This document shows positions 33,008 to 44,135 of a stretch of DNA of 64,000 nucleotides, in pieces. Made by a program: the position numbers and the translations under genes. The notes below the pieces were generated by a model that searched no databases, was not told where the DNA came from, and saw only the letters and a list, made by a program, of their open reading frames with translations. The DNA lies in NCBI GenBank assembly GCA_021234155.1, contig JAJEKV010000036.1:12289426-12353425 (forward strand), read 5' to 3'. This DNA comes from Isoetes taiwanensis (lineage: Eukaryota > Streptophyta > Lycopodiopsida > Isoetales > Isoetaceae). The stretch's first letter is position 1, and each line of letters starts with the position of its first letter.

Positions 33008-34425
33008 TATAGTTCGAAGGGTTTTTTGAAGTAGTGGTATGGGTGAGACTTCGAATTTTGAACAACAATATCTAGTTTTAGAAATTCAGGGAATTGGGCC
33101 GATATCTTAGTCTAGATCCCTCAAAAAGGGAAAAACATGGTTCAAAATTAGAAAGGCATAATAGAGTCGAACTACTAATATCTAATTAAGCCCTAATATT
33201 GAAACAACAATTTTGGGCCTTGATTTTTGTTCTGCACCCTAATGCTTTTAAGAATCTTGAGCACAGGACAATACAAACAATAACAAAGTGTTCACCTATT
33301 GCTAGGTGGGCATTGACACTCGTATAACATGGAGGACCCGTTAGATTTTTGTTCTCTCTGGGGCAAGGCTCGAATTTAGTGGCCCACCGAACTGGGAAAA
33401 ATGCCGCCCACATTTGATATTATTGGATTTTTGGATTTTTTGAAGCCTATTTTCTGGATTTCTTTGGATTTTTTTGCAAAAATGACTAGAAAATGTTGGG
33501 GATTTTTTTTATCTAATCAAAAAATTTTAAGGATAGTTGAATTTTTCGGGGAGAACCCCCTCTATTTTCAAATTCATGCTCGGGGGCATAGACAATATCC
33601 GCATGAATAAAACCTAGTGATGCAATTTTATAAACACACAAGCACTAATAGACAAACCTGTATGGTATATGCCAGTGGCTAGCTGGATCAGGATACCTTT
33701 TTCCCAGGCCGAAATTAATTATATGTGAACCTAGAAAAAGGAAACTTCTGTTTAGGTGACACGTTTGATGGTTCTTATCTAGCATTTGTTGAACATATCA
33801 AATAGCAAACCACCTCTTCTTACCTTCACTTATGTTGAGATAACGATGTTTTGTTTCCTTTTTTATAGACTCGGATGTTTTTCTGATGACACTTACATAC
33901 ACAAGTTGATTTGTAACAAACGATACCAGACATTCAGTTTCACGAGGAATTATGGGGTATGGATGTATTGTTGGTTTAGGTTCATGATTCTGATGCATGC
34001 GAGATTTTAAATCTGGCGCTTGCATATAATGCTTTCCGATCTTTAGACCAGCTTTACGTCCATTACTCTAAAAATTTGGACGATCAAATATTGGTTCATG
34101 ATCATTTGGAAGCACGTGAGTTAAATATTTTTAACCAATGCAGAACTCCAAACAAATACTAGAGAAGCATTAAAACTCCAAACAAATACATGCGGATCTT
34201 TCGGATCATCACACTCATTTTTTGGAGAACTACCCAAATCTGCTTCCATTTTCATAGAATGTTTAGGAAAGAGGTTATTCCATTGATTTCCTGCCTAAAC
34301 ATTGTTGTTATCTATGCCAGACCATACCTCTTGAAGTAAATAGTTCCTACATTCGGTCCCCTAGAAAATGCAGAACAATCCTTTTCTGAACGAAAATTAA
34401 CATTCTTGGAGTTGGACTTGCTGCA

Positions 34426-34573
34426 AATGCAACTGCAGAAAAAGCTGCAGTTCCCAATCTGACGCTCTCAGCGACTTGACATGTTCGAAGAAATCAAAAC
34501 CCAAATTGAGCTTATGTGCCCAAGCCTTGTATCATGTGCTGACATTCTTGCCTTGGTAGCCCAACAACTAGAA
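34426..34573 (+). pseudogene. Class III peroxidase fragment
   Basis: Reads NATAEKAAVPNLTLS, a frameshift, then MFEEIKTQIELMCPSLVSC and ADILALVAQQ. These match the plant secretory peroxidase region EK.A.PNLTLRGF..I..IK...E..CP.VVSCADILALAA. About 50 residues of the usual 300. The distal His-helix and the heme-ligand His are absent, so it is not functional. The gene family oxidises phenolics in the cell wall. Flanking DNA is non-coding. Confidence 0.82.
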
Positions 34574-34744
34574 AAAAATAACCAGCCTGATCACGATTGT
34601 ACCTCTATCTTGAATTGAAACTTTGCTTCAAGACAGAAGCAGTGATTTTTTGCATCCACCAACAGCCGAATAAAAGCATTTCCAATATATTCAGCCACAA
34701 TTAGTTTTCTCAAAAATGCATTGTCATTACCCTTCCTCCTTCAA

Positions 34745-35003
34745 ACTTGTGAACTCAAGATATTTGTCACCCATCCTACATTTGCTTCAATGCCCAAGCA
34801 TTTTCTCTCAGTTCTTCTATTTTGTCTGCATCATGCCATCTATCAATCCTAGCATAAATATTTGACAATAAGCACATAAGGAGCAGAATTCTTTGGATTC
34901 ATACGGACTAGCTGCCAAAAGCATTTAAGTGCAAGTTCCGTTTCTCCATAAACCTTGCAGCCATCAAGCAGAGCTGTCAATGCTTCTTCAACCTTAATGA
35001 TCT
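34745..35003 (-). pseudogene. PPR protein fragment (E domain)
   Basis: Minus-strand reading EEALTALLDGCKVYGETELA, then CFWQLVRMNPKNSAPYVLI, a frameshift, and ARIDRWHDADKIEELREN. It follows the E-domain pattern of PLS-class pentatricopeptide repeat proteins: W..LL..C...G..ELA......L.P.NSAPYVLLSNIYA...RWDDA.K.R. These proteins act in organellar RNA editing. A sequence like a 3' splice site (TCTGCAG) precedes the block. No start or upstream repeats are present. Confidence 0.8.
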
Positions 35004-35819
35004 GCAGAAGCGATTAATCCACTAATTAACAAGCAATGCCAAATCAAATCGATACAGAAGTCCTGAATGAAAAGACAGAACATCAATATCATGCGGAATT
35101 TGAACACCCATCAAGAAGAACAGAGTACAGAGGCCGATTTTAAGCCGCATCAAGCTCGATTTGTAGCTACCAGACCCGATTTGGTGGGTTTTAGGCTGTG
35201 GGCACATCATACAGGCTTCAAATATCTGATTTCATGCCTCTAACTTGGCTAATAGACTCAATTTGTTGCTTTCTAAACTGTGGGCACATCGTTCAGCTAT
35301 AATAGCATGACAAACAGCAGGCAAAACAGAGTTTAGAGGCCGTTTTTTAGACCCATCAAGCAGAACAACCTTTAGATGTCTGATCCGAGGCCAGATTTAT
35401 GGATTTCTAGGCATAGGGTCATCATTCTGACCCTGCAGATGGATAAAGCTCCCTTAAAATTCAAGCAAATTGTTTACTTCATATCTTTTTGTTCTGTCAT
35501 AAGCCCTGAAATCTAAAATCTGCAGCTTGAAACCTATATCATAAGTCTCCACAACTCCTGCGCTTTCTTACTATAATATTCAGGGTAGATAGTCTTCGTT
35601 CATCCCTAAAACATATCTTGCACCGTTGAAGCAAGCATCCCCAAATCGCCACAAGAAGCCGGAGCTGAGCCCCACATCTTGCCGGAATGACCCAAACCCT
35701 ACCTTGCCTAAAGAAATCTTGGCCCTCCATCTCAATCTGATGTGGAATTAATTCCCTCATACACGTCATCTTCTCTTGCCACATCACCAAAAAAACACAT
35801 ACATAATTTTATAAGATGA

Positions 35820-37594
35820 AGAAGATATTGGGGCTACTAAGGGGCTCCATTGGAACAGACTTTCTAATCAAGGTTGTATGCTCCTAAAACTGGACTTTAG
35901 GAGGGCATATGACACCATCAACTGGAGTTTTCTTCAAAAAGCAATGGGACACTTGGGATTTTCAGACATGGTTTATCAAAAGGTATGGGGTATGAATATT
36001 ACTGCATCCTCTGCTCTTTTGATTAATGGTACTCCCTCCAAACTATTTGAGTGCAGAAGGGGTGTGAGGCAAGGATGCCCTTTGGCTCCATATTTGTTTC
36101 TCATTGTTGCTGATATGGTAACCAGGATGGCTCTTAGCCTGCAGGACACCCAAAGGATAAAGTGTTTAAATCTTCCAAAAGATGCAGGAGCTTTTGTATT
36201 GATGCAGTATGCAGATGATACATTTGCTTTCCTGAAACAAGGTGATGATAGTCTCAAAATTTTTTTGGAAGCACTTAGATATTTTGGAGAAGTGTCAGGT
36301 GTGCTCCTAAACAAAGGAAAAAGTGCTATAATTCTTGACACTGTGGAGACAGAATTGGAGGGTATCAGGATTATTGGAAACAAGGAGGCTACCAAGATTC
36401 TTGGCATCCCAATTGCTCTTAATATGTCAATTCAGGGTCTATGGGACTCAATTGTCACAAGGATCAAAAAGTAATTGCTAATGTACCCTTCTTCCCTTTC
36501 TTTGGCTGGGAGAGTGGAAATTGCAAATGCTGTCATTGCAAGCACCCATGTATTCTTCTCCTCAGCTTTGGTGGCAGATAGAGCCTCATATAGAAATATT
36601 GAAATAGCCTTAAGGAAGTTTATTTGGCAGGGATCTCATAAGGTTGCTTGGAGTGATCTTATCAAACCAAAAAAACAAGGGGGGTTGGGGTGCAAGGATC
36701 TGTTTATCCAAGCACAGGCTCTGGCTGCTAAGATGATATGGAGGGAAATCTATGTGAAAAATCCTTCTCCTGCTCTGAAACTTGTTCAGTATTGGATGGA
36801 GGTCTTCCACCCAGTAGGAAGCCACACTCTAAGACATCAATTACCTGACTCTGCCTTCTTTCAATTCTCTCCTTGTGCAGGTACTTCTAATGTGATCAGG
36901 AAAATGATGGCAGCTTGGAATGAGGCAGCATTATGTTATAGACCCCCAGAGATTAATGCCAGATGCAAGGACATTAAAATGTTTTGGCACCCAAATTTGT
37001 TTCTGAAGAAATAGGATGTATGGCCTTTAAGCATCCACAAAAATACATGCAATGGTATAGAGCAGGATTCTGGACTATAGAAGACTTGAGAATGAATGAC
37101 AGATGGATCAGCTGGGAGGAATTGCAGGTTAAGATTAGGGGTTCAGATATTGATAAACAGATATTTAGAAAGTTTATGGAAATAATAAGTGAGCATCAGG
37201 AGTTGGCAAATGTTTCCAACCATTGGAATTTGAACAAAAAGGAAGGATATAGTGTCAAGGACATATATACAGGATTAATGAAACTGAAACCTTCAAGGGC
37301 GAACTCTCTATGGCAGTGTAGGAAAGAACAGTTGGCAGATACATGCAAAAAAGGCTAGAAAACATATCTGGCAAATAAGATAAAGGTCTTCAAATGGCTG
37401 GTCTTACATCAAAGCCTCCATACCAATGCAGTTAGGAGCAAATATGATACCACAATGACTAAAGAATGCCCTATGGACTGTGGCTTCAATAGTTGGAGGA
37501 GTTCTGGACCTGGACCTCACAACTAAATCGAGGGTCCCCAGATTGCTTGAAGAAATTTTTAGATGCTGACTCGAAAATTGTGAATACAACCAGA

Positions 37595-37598
<4 letters not shown>
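35820..37598 (+). pseudogene. LINE RT C-terminal half and zinc-finger region
   Basis: Continues the LINE. QGCMLLKLDFRRAYDTINW is RT motif A, RRGVRQGCPLAPYLFLIVAD is motif B, and FVLMQYADDTFAF carries the YADD active site. After a stop at 36472-36474 the thumb-like part follows in the next frame (ANAVIASTHVFFSSA, GGLGCKDLFIQAQALAAKM), and then KVFKWLVLHQSLHTN and KECPMDC, which resemble the zf-RVT domain at the end of plant L1 proteins. Two to three frameshifts or stops break it. Cut at 37598 by a minus-strand LINE. Confidence 0.88.
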
Positions 37599-37632
<34 letters not shown>

Positions 37633-38525
37633 TAAGGATATGTATTATATTTATTATAATCAGTTATACAATGGATGTCCCCATTAGGAATAGATAAGAA
37701 GAATTATCTCTAAGCAGGGTTATCCCTGGAGTCCAAATCTTGTACTCCATGGTTACAGTTCCTGTCTTCTCCACCCCTGGGTTACTATAGGGGAATTCTC
37801 TTCTTCTCCCAGAGGGGATACTATCTAGTTCTTTTAGCCATTTTCCAAGAGAGATGGATTGAAGGATACCCCCCTTACAAATTAATTTGGACTCAAGATA
37901 AGTCAACCTCTGCTGATAGATGGTAACACTTATCCATCTTGAGAGTAGAACCTGTCAAACTTCCTATCCTGTCCAGTTCTCTATTGTAGTTACGTCCAAA
38001 TTTACGATGATGAGCTAGGGCCATGAGGGCCACCTCTTGGTTAAACTGATTTTTTATTCGGTCTGTTGATGTAACTAAGCCACCAAGAGCTACTCCACAT
38101 CGGTGTTTCCATACACACCAGAGAGATATGTTGGTAAGTGAGAGTTGGATGATATCTTCCCCTAAGCTAAGACCTCCGGCTTCCCTTGGAGCATCATCCA
38201 CTTGAAACAAATCTTGCACTTCTTGCCAAGCTCCCAAAAATTTTCTCATAACCGGGGATGTGCCCGACCCCATTGTGAACTTATAGAAAAGAGACCCAGT
38301 CTCATCCCTAGGGATGGAGGGTTTACCCCTTATCTTGCCTTGTTGGAGCCAAAATCTCACTAGACTAGATCAATTGCTGGTGATCTGTCATTCTGAATAG
38401 CCCGCCAAACAAATTTAGCCGCTAGAGTTCTTGCCTGAACCATTGGGTCCTTACAACCTAGCCCCCCGTCCTTCCTATCACGACACATTTCTGCCCATGC
38501 TACCTTTGCTTTTTTTTCCATATGA
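37599..38525 (-). mobile_element. Second LINE, 5' truncated, minus strand
   Basis: A 29-base poly(T) at 37599-37627 is its poly(A) tail. Reading on the minus strand from about 38525: KVAWAEMCRDRKDGGLGCKD, MVQARTLAAKFVWRAI, then after two stops FWLQQGKIRGKPSIPRDETG, SLWCVWKHRCGVALGG and GRNYNRELDRIGSLTG. These are the same C-terminal domains as the first LINE, at clear protein divergence. Only about 0.9 kb remains. No clear target duplication found. Confidence 0.82.
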
Positions 38526-38796
38526 ACTTACGGATAATTACCAGAATTTGATTATATACATATTTTTTGGAAACATAGGAATTGTGTAGTCGTGGAAAAA
38601 AAGAATCCAAACTTGATTTGGCTAAAAAGTTGCTTTCTGTCCCTTTTGGTTGAGACTGCCATGGCTCACAAACAACAAAAAGGGAAAAAATACGACAGGG
38701 AATGGGACAGGATTGGAACTTATAAAGGTTGTTTCAATTTCTTTTTTCTTATTCTAACTGATGCAAATGGTTTACTCCACAGAGCAGCAGAAGAGG
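38526..38796 (+). pseudogene. LINE C-terminal segment (first LINE continued)
   Basis: Reads FFWKHRNCVVVEKK then ETAMAHKQQKGKKYDREWDR IG-like residues, colinear with WKHRCGVALGG and NYNRELDRIG of the second LINE. Shows that the first LINE runs through both insertions. Ends at the AGAGG duplication of the Tat-like element. Confidence 0.7.
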
Positions 38797-39385
38797 TGTT
38801 AGTCCTGTGCCTCCTGGTACAGGACTATTCATGCATACGACGGACCAAGTCAAGTCCAAGGATCCACAATCAGGCGCGGGTCAGTCGTCAAAGGCCCAGC
38901 AGAAGACCAAGCAGCAGACCACGCAGTCAAAGCCTGGGTCTGCTACCAAGAGGCGCCGCTCAGACAAGTGACGGCACGTCACCGCCCGCGTCAGCGTCAG
39001 CGTGATTTCAGGCACTTCAGGAGGCACCGCCAGCATTCCTGCAAATCAGGCCTCCTTCCAGGAGTCGGCACCGAAATCAGTCAGTGTCTATATTGGGCCA
39101 AAGGCCATTGTACTATATATATGAGTAGAGCTAGCACATGAGTTTTTAGATGAGTTTTGAGTCTTGTCTCACTTCAGTCTTCTCTCGGTTGCGAGAGCTC
39201 ATGTATCATCATCATTGATATCAAGGACGGTTATCATTGTTGTCTCATTGTTCTTCTGTTTTCTTTTCCCTTTCCTTTGTTTTCTTGCAAATCCCGCGTG
39301 ACATAGTCCACGGATTCTCCTGTTAGATCCAAGGGTCCTCACAGAGGGCTGTCTTGCAGGAGTTCCCGAACCCAGACCCCAAACA
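38797..39385 (+). repeat. 5' LTR of Tat-like copy 2
   Basis: 589 bp, from TGTTAGTCCTGTG to CCCCAAACA. Paired with 61576-62154. Confidence 0.94.
39114..39122 (+). promoter_or_regulatory. TATA box of the Tat-like LTR
   Basis: TATATATAT in the middle of the LTR, present at the same place in all four LTRs of the family. Transcription would start about 30 bases further on and define the U3/R border. Confidence 0.6.
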
Positions 39386-39406
39386 CTGTCGCCGCTGTCG
39401 GGTCTG
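39386..39406 (+). other. Primer binding site of Tat-like copy 2
   Basis: CTGTCGCCGCTGTCGGGTC directly after the LTR. It resembles TGGCGCCGTTGCCGGGG, the tRNA-Asp type site of Tat/Athila elements, with several mismatches. Confidence 0.45.
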
Positions 39407-39432
39407 ATTCGATTTTTCTTTCTTCTGTCGCA

Positions 39433-41040
39433 ATGTCTGTCCGCAACTTCACGCCAGAAGAACTCCTTTCCCAGACGGCGTCTCGCTTGGAGCGCCATCA
39501 TAGACGGGAAGCTGTTTGCGACATGTATGGATATGCTTATGACATTGAGGGAGGCCACATTCGGTCTCGGGCTCAGTCGGCGCCACCCACCCCTCGTGTC
39601 CTGTCTCGTCCCAGTTCCCCGCCTCAAGCGTGCAAACATTGCTCACAGCCTCAGTCACCTCATCACTATCAGGAGCCCTATCAGGCTCAACCTTCTCAAC
39701 CTTACTTTCATACCCCCGAACATGCCTACATCCATCATTCTTCTGGCCATACGCCTCTACCTTCACAACCATCATCTCCTACGGGTGGACAGGGATATCC
39801 ACAAGTCTCTTTTGCTCCTCCCCAGGAATTTCCCTTCCCTACATTTCCCACCGCTCTTCCTGTTTACAACCTTACAGACCTCAAAACCAATGCTCAGGCA
39901 CCTCCAGTACCTCCACCTCAGCAACCCCTTCATCAGGGTCTTTCCGGCACCATGCCACCTCCCACTCCACCTCAATATAATCCCTATCCAGTTCCTGTCC
40001 AGCCAAGCACTTTCACCTCTACCTTTCAGACCCTTAAGTTGACTTATCCGACCTTTGGCAACACGAAAGGCAAACCATTAGACCAAAGTGCTCAGGCCCA
40101 CATGGAAGAATTTGAGGCTCTGGCTGTCCTGAATGGTCATGCACAACCTCAACTGAAATTCCACATCTTTTCCACCACACTGCGTGGCTCTCCTCATCAA
40201 TGGCTTATGTCCAACAAAAGCCACTGGAAACAAGATTGGTCAGAAATGAAAACTGCTTTTCTTTCTCACTATGGAACCACGGATGATGATCAACTTCATC
40301 TCAAGCAACTCAATGACCTTCAACAAGAGCCCACGGAGTCCGCCAGGGATTTTGCAGATCGACTTCACATCCTGCTCAGCAAACTCAAAGAGTACCCGAC
40401 ACAGAGCCAGATCTTGGTCTGGTTTCTCCAAGGACTTCCTCCGGCTATCCGACTCATGACTGAATACCTGCGCCCGAAGACTTTGGAGCAGGCTATCGAC
40501 CTTGTCAATCACTCAGTCAATGTTTCCTCCCGGGGTGTGGCTCTTCAGGAGCTCCCTTTCATTCCACCCGTCATGGTTCCACAAACTGCTGTCCAACCTC
40601 AACACGCCAATCCGCAGCGCAGTCAGATCTCGTGCCATATCTGCAAATACCAAGGCCACTTGGCAAATGAATGCAACTCCACCAATGACCCGCCTCATTG
40701 TAAAAGATGCAACATGTGCAATCATGCCACGGAAGAGTGCATTCGCACTCATCCTACACCTTTCCGCAACAAGCTGGTTTATCAAGTGCAAACCACACCT
40801 CAGCAACAATCGCAATATCAGCCGCAACCACTGCAAGCTCAACCCAATCAACTCTATCAGCAACATGAGCAACAACGGGGACCCAACCCACGCCCCCCTT
40901 TTGATCCTTCTAAAGCTCAGTGTTATCACTGTCATGAATGGGGTCATACCACCACGGCCTGTCCTCAACTCCCACAAGTTCAAGTACAGCTTCCTGGCAC
41001 CAATCAGACCAACCGGTCCGCCTCACGGCTTACCAACTTT
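39433..41040 (+). CDS. gag of Tat-like copy 2, three zinc knuckles
   Basis: Starts MSVRNFTPEELLSQ soon after the primer site. An N-terminal Pro/Gln/His-rich part leads to the capsid core at about residues 195-320 (LKLTYPTFGNTKGKPLDQSA, HQWLMSNKSHWKQDWSEMK, FLSHYGTTDDDQLHLKQL). Three CCHC knuckles follow: CHICKYQGHLANEC (about residue 401), CKRCNMCNHATEEC (about 423) and CYHCHEWGHTTTAC (about 497). Most Ty3 gag proteins have one knuckle or two. The frame stays open to 41250, but homology with copy 1 shows that a frameshift near 41035 moves the true frame to the one ending at 41636. Confidence 0.9.
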
Positions 41041-42110
41041 GGATTGCCAATGGCAAACAAGGCCCGCGTCCCATTCTTTGGAAGCCGCCTCGCACACCTC
41101 AGCAATCACGCTATCAACCAGCTCCTGCCAATCAACCTCAAATGGATCAACAAGCACAGGAAGAAATTTTTCAGGCTCTTAATCCTCCAGTCCAGCCGTC
41201 AAACTGGGTTGGTTTGGTTTCACGCCAGACCAGGGCGTCACGTCCCTTAACCATTATTCCTCATGGCACGCAACCTGCCTTTGCAGTGGACACAATCCCT
41301 CATGAAGAGGACAAAAAGGTTCACTTTGCACCTGACCTGGACAAACTCATGCCTCATGTCATGCCTAAAGTACGCCAAAGCATTCTGAACCTCATGCAAG
41401 CTGCTGAAGGCCGCACGTTGGCTAATGTTCATGCCACCACCAGAGCTCAGCAAAGACAAGATGCACCTTCCACATCTCAACCTCCACGCTCTCAGACATT
41501 GCTGCCGAGGTTGACCTTCTCAAAGAAGTTGCTGCTTCATTACCACGCACTCCAGCACCCGTGGATCCAGCAGATCCTTTTTCTCATGTGCCTCTGGAAC
41601 TCCAAGAGGAGCTGGCAAAAATCAAAATTCCCTTAAGTCTGGCAACCATTTTGAAACTATGTCCTGCTCTCAAGGACCAGTTACCACTCCCGACCGTTTT
41701 GGTTGGGGCTGTCGCTACCTCTACACCTACGGTACATGCCACGGTGGGCAATCAACAAGTCAATCATGTTCAAATTGACGGAGGTAGCACTGTCAATCTC
41801 ATCACGGACAAACTCCGCAAACAAATGGGCATCAAACAACTCTATCGTGCCCCATATGACATCAAATTAGCTAATGGCCATATCACGAGACCTCAAGGCG
41901 TCACACCTCTTCTTCACATCAACATTGGTGATCTCCGATTCCCCTTAGAATTTGGTATTTGGAAGGCTGGAGAAGATCCAGGTGATTATGAAATGTTGGT
42001 TGGCAGACCTTTCCTCTGCCAGGCCAAGAGTATCCATTATTGGGCCACGGATCAGTTAGTCATCACAGATGGTCACCTCAATGCCACTATGGACTTGGAA
42101 ATAAGATCAT
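41040..42110 (+). pseudogene. Linker and protease of Tat-like copy 2
   Basis: Gln/Pro-rich linker (SRYQPAPANQPQMDQQAQEE, then KKVHFAPDLDKLMP), a frameshift near 41560, then protease in the frame 41561-42196. The active-site block is VNHVQIDGGSTVNLI (about 41760-41805), then DIKLANGHITRPQGV and the closing YEMLVGRPFL near 41990. Retropepsin fold of the DGGS type. Confidence 0.85.
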
Positions 42111-42724
42111 TTCGGTTGATAATGCTGAACCCTCTCTCTCCGACACTGATTCTGAGGATGCCCAGAATATCTATCAAGTTCAGGCTCCACCTGTGAGTCT
42201 GCCTCTGTCATCCTACCCGAATATCTTTGATCCTTGGGGAGAAATGGCGCTTGATCGAGGACCGGTGTGGCTGCCTTGCTTGACCCCTACGGCTCCTTGC
42301 AATCGCATCCAACGTGTTGATCACTTTTTCGGATCTGCGAGAACTTCCTCCGGATCTGTTCATGTACTTTGTCATGAAGCAACCTTTGCTTGATGACAAT
42401 CGGCAACTCTCTTTTTCACCCGCGAGAGCGCCACTCATCTGTCATGCTTCAACCTCCTGCTCATATTGTCAAGGACACGGAAGTCATCCACATATTCAAA
42501 CTCCTGAAGTCGAGATTGTGGACGTAGGCAACAATCAGCCTGTCCGCATTGCTGCCAATCCGTCACGCTCTTCAAAAAGTTCAAACACATTTTCACGGAG
42601 CTACAGAGACCGGGGGATCAACAAAACCTTGGGGAACTTACCATTCCTACCAAATCCGATGCACGTCGATTATAGCAGCGGCGATACCGGCTCAACCCCA
42701 ATTACCGTGATGGCGTCAAAGGCG

Positions 42725-43375
42725 AGAAATTGACAAACTCCTTGCTGCCCGGTTTGATCTATGAGGTCAAACATTACGAATGGGTGAGCCCCATTGTCAT
42801 TGCACTCAAACACAATGGAAAGATCCGCGTTTGCGTGGACTACAGGAAACTAAATCGGCCCGCGGGCGTGATCATTTTCCACTTCCCTTCACGGACGAGG
42901 TTCCGGAAGAGGTCATTTGGACATGAGATGTACTCCTTCATGGATGGTTTTTCGGCTACAATCGGATCTCAATCAAAGAATCGATCAACTCAAGACAACT
43001 TTCACCACCAGGTGGGGCACTTTTGCCTACAAGGTGGTTCCTTTTGGATTATCAAACTCTCCATCAACGTTTCAACGCATCATGCTCTCGGTTTTCATGA
43101 TTTTATGAAGGAAAATCCCTTCTTGCAAATTTTTCAAGATGACTTCTCCGCCTCTGGTTCCATGGTGACCATTTGGATAAATTGGAACTTCGTCTTTTTG
43201 AAATGTGATGAGTCAGGCATTAGTCTCAATCAGAAATGCACCTTTGCGCGTCGCCGGTGTTTGTTAGGACATGTTGTCAAAAAGCGGTATCACCACCGGA
43301 TCCCCCAAAATGGGTTGTGTGCTCAAGGCTCAAGCACCCGCCAATATCAAGGAGACACGCTCTTTCACGGGTAAG
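42725..43375 (+). pseudogene. Reverse transcriptase of Tat-like copy 2
   Basis: LIYEVKHYEWVSPIVIALKH, GKIRVCVDYRKLNR, then a YSFMDGF block; in another frame TTFTTRWGTFAYKVVPFGLS and SPSTFQRIMLSVF; then PFLQIFQDDFS, the active site. Two or three frameshifts. The region 42110-42725 is a linker with a repeated degenerate frame and no clear domain. Confidence 0.85.
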
Positions 43376-43827
43376 GTAAATTATTACTCCACCTTCATTC
43401 ACGGACTTGCGACCATTGCGGATCCCATTCATCAACTCACGGGTGATGAATCCACTTGAGCTTGGAATTCCCGGCGGATCTTTGCTTTCCAACGGTTGAA
43501 GCTTTTACTTACTCGGGCCCGGTTCTTGTTCCTCCTCAATGGGACAAGCCCTTTCACGTCCATGTAGATGTCGGCGTTAGCTATTGGGCTGTTCTTTCTC
43601 AAGAATATGATCGCGCACCGACAAACCAAGCGGATATGCCGATGAAAACTCAATCTGGCGGCGCAACTACTCGACCCACAGGCGTGAAGCCTTGGGTTTA
43701 ATTTTACGTGTCCAAGCGCTTAGTCACTATCTTTTAGGCGGTCGGATCAAATTCTTTGTTGACCACCAAGCACTCCTTTATTTGATCAACAAAAATCCCC
43801 ACGGGCGCATTGCTCGTTGGGTTCTTC
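43376..43827 (+). pseudogene. RNase H, first part, of Tat-like copy 2
   Basis: VNYYSTFIHGLATIADPIHQ (connection), PPQWDKPFHVHVDVGV with the catalytic Asp, then GGRIKFFVDHQALLYLINKN and GRIARWVLL. The CACTA-like element enters here. The rest (FEIVHKAGK and a frameshifted VVPDYLSR) resumes at 56157. Confidence 0.88.
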
Positions 43828-43830
43828 TTC

Positions 43831-43860
43831 CACAACAAGAGAATGGACATTTAGCGGCGT
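43831..43860 (+). repeat. Left terminal inverted repeat of the CACTA-like element
   Basis: Starts CACAACAAGAGAATGG; four mismatches to the right end in 30 bases. Confidence 0.88.
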
Positions 43861-44125
43861 GGGCTTTGCGGCGTCTATGCGGCGTGGCGTCGCCGCAAAT
43901 CGCGTGACCATGCGGCGTCAATGCGGCGTCGCGTCGCACAACGCGTCGCATGCGGCGTGTGGTGCGACGTCGACAACCGTGGCGTGGCGGATCTGTCCAC
44001 GCCAGTGCACCGCGTCGCATCGGCGTCGCGTCACTTTTGTGCGGCGTGACGTGGCGTCGCGGCGCGGACGTCGCGCGCGGACGGATGTCGCTGGCGGGAC
44101 GTCTATTTGGGCGTCTAGTGTACTT
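43861..44125. repeat. Left subterminal GCGGCGTC/GCGTCGC repeats
   Basis: CpG-dense array of short GCGGCGT, GCGTCGC and GACGTCG units in both directions. In CACTA elements such subterminal motifs are bound by a transposon-coded protein. ORFs read through it are Arg-rich artefacts. Confidence 0.75.
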
Positions 44126-44135
44126 TGTTCTTTTT

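Larger units (their letters stand above)
32985..35819. mobile_element. 2.8-kb insertion carrying host gene fragments
   Basis: Interrupts the LINE RT; the LINE resumes in the next expected motif at 35820. A 9-base imperfect duplication flanks it: ACAAGATGA (32976-32984) and ATAAGATGA (35811-35819). Nine bases fits Mutator-like transposons, but no terminal inverted repeat is visible. Inside are a peroxidase piece on the plus strand and a PPR E-domain piece on the minus strand, both pseudogenes, plus intron-like AT-rich DNA. It could be a Pack-MULE-like carrier; a Helitron is less likely as no CTRR end was found. Confidence 0.6.

Noticed and set aside
32985-35819. Helitron
   Set aside because: No CTRR end, and a flanking duplication is visible.
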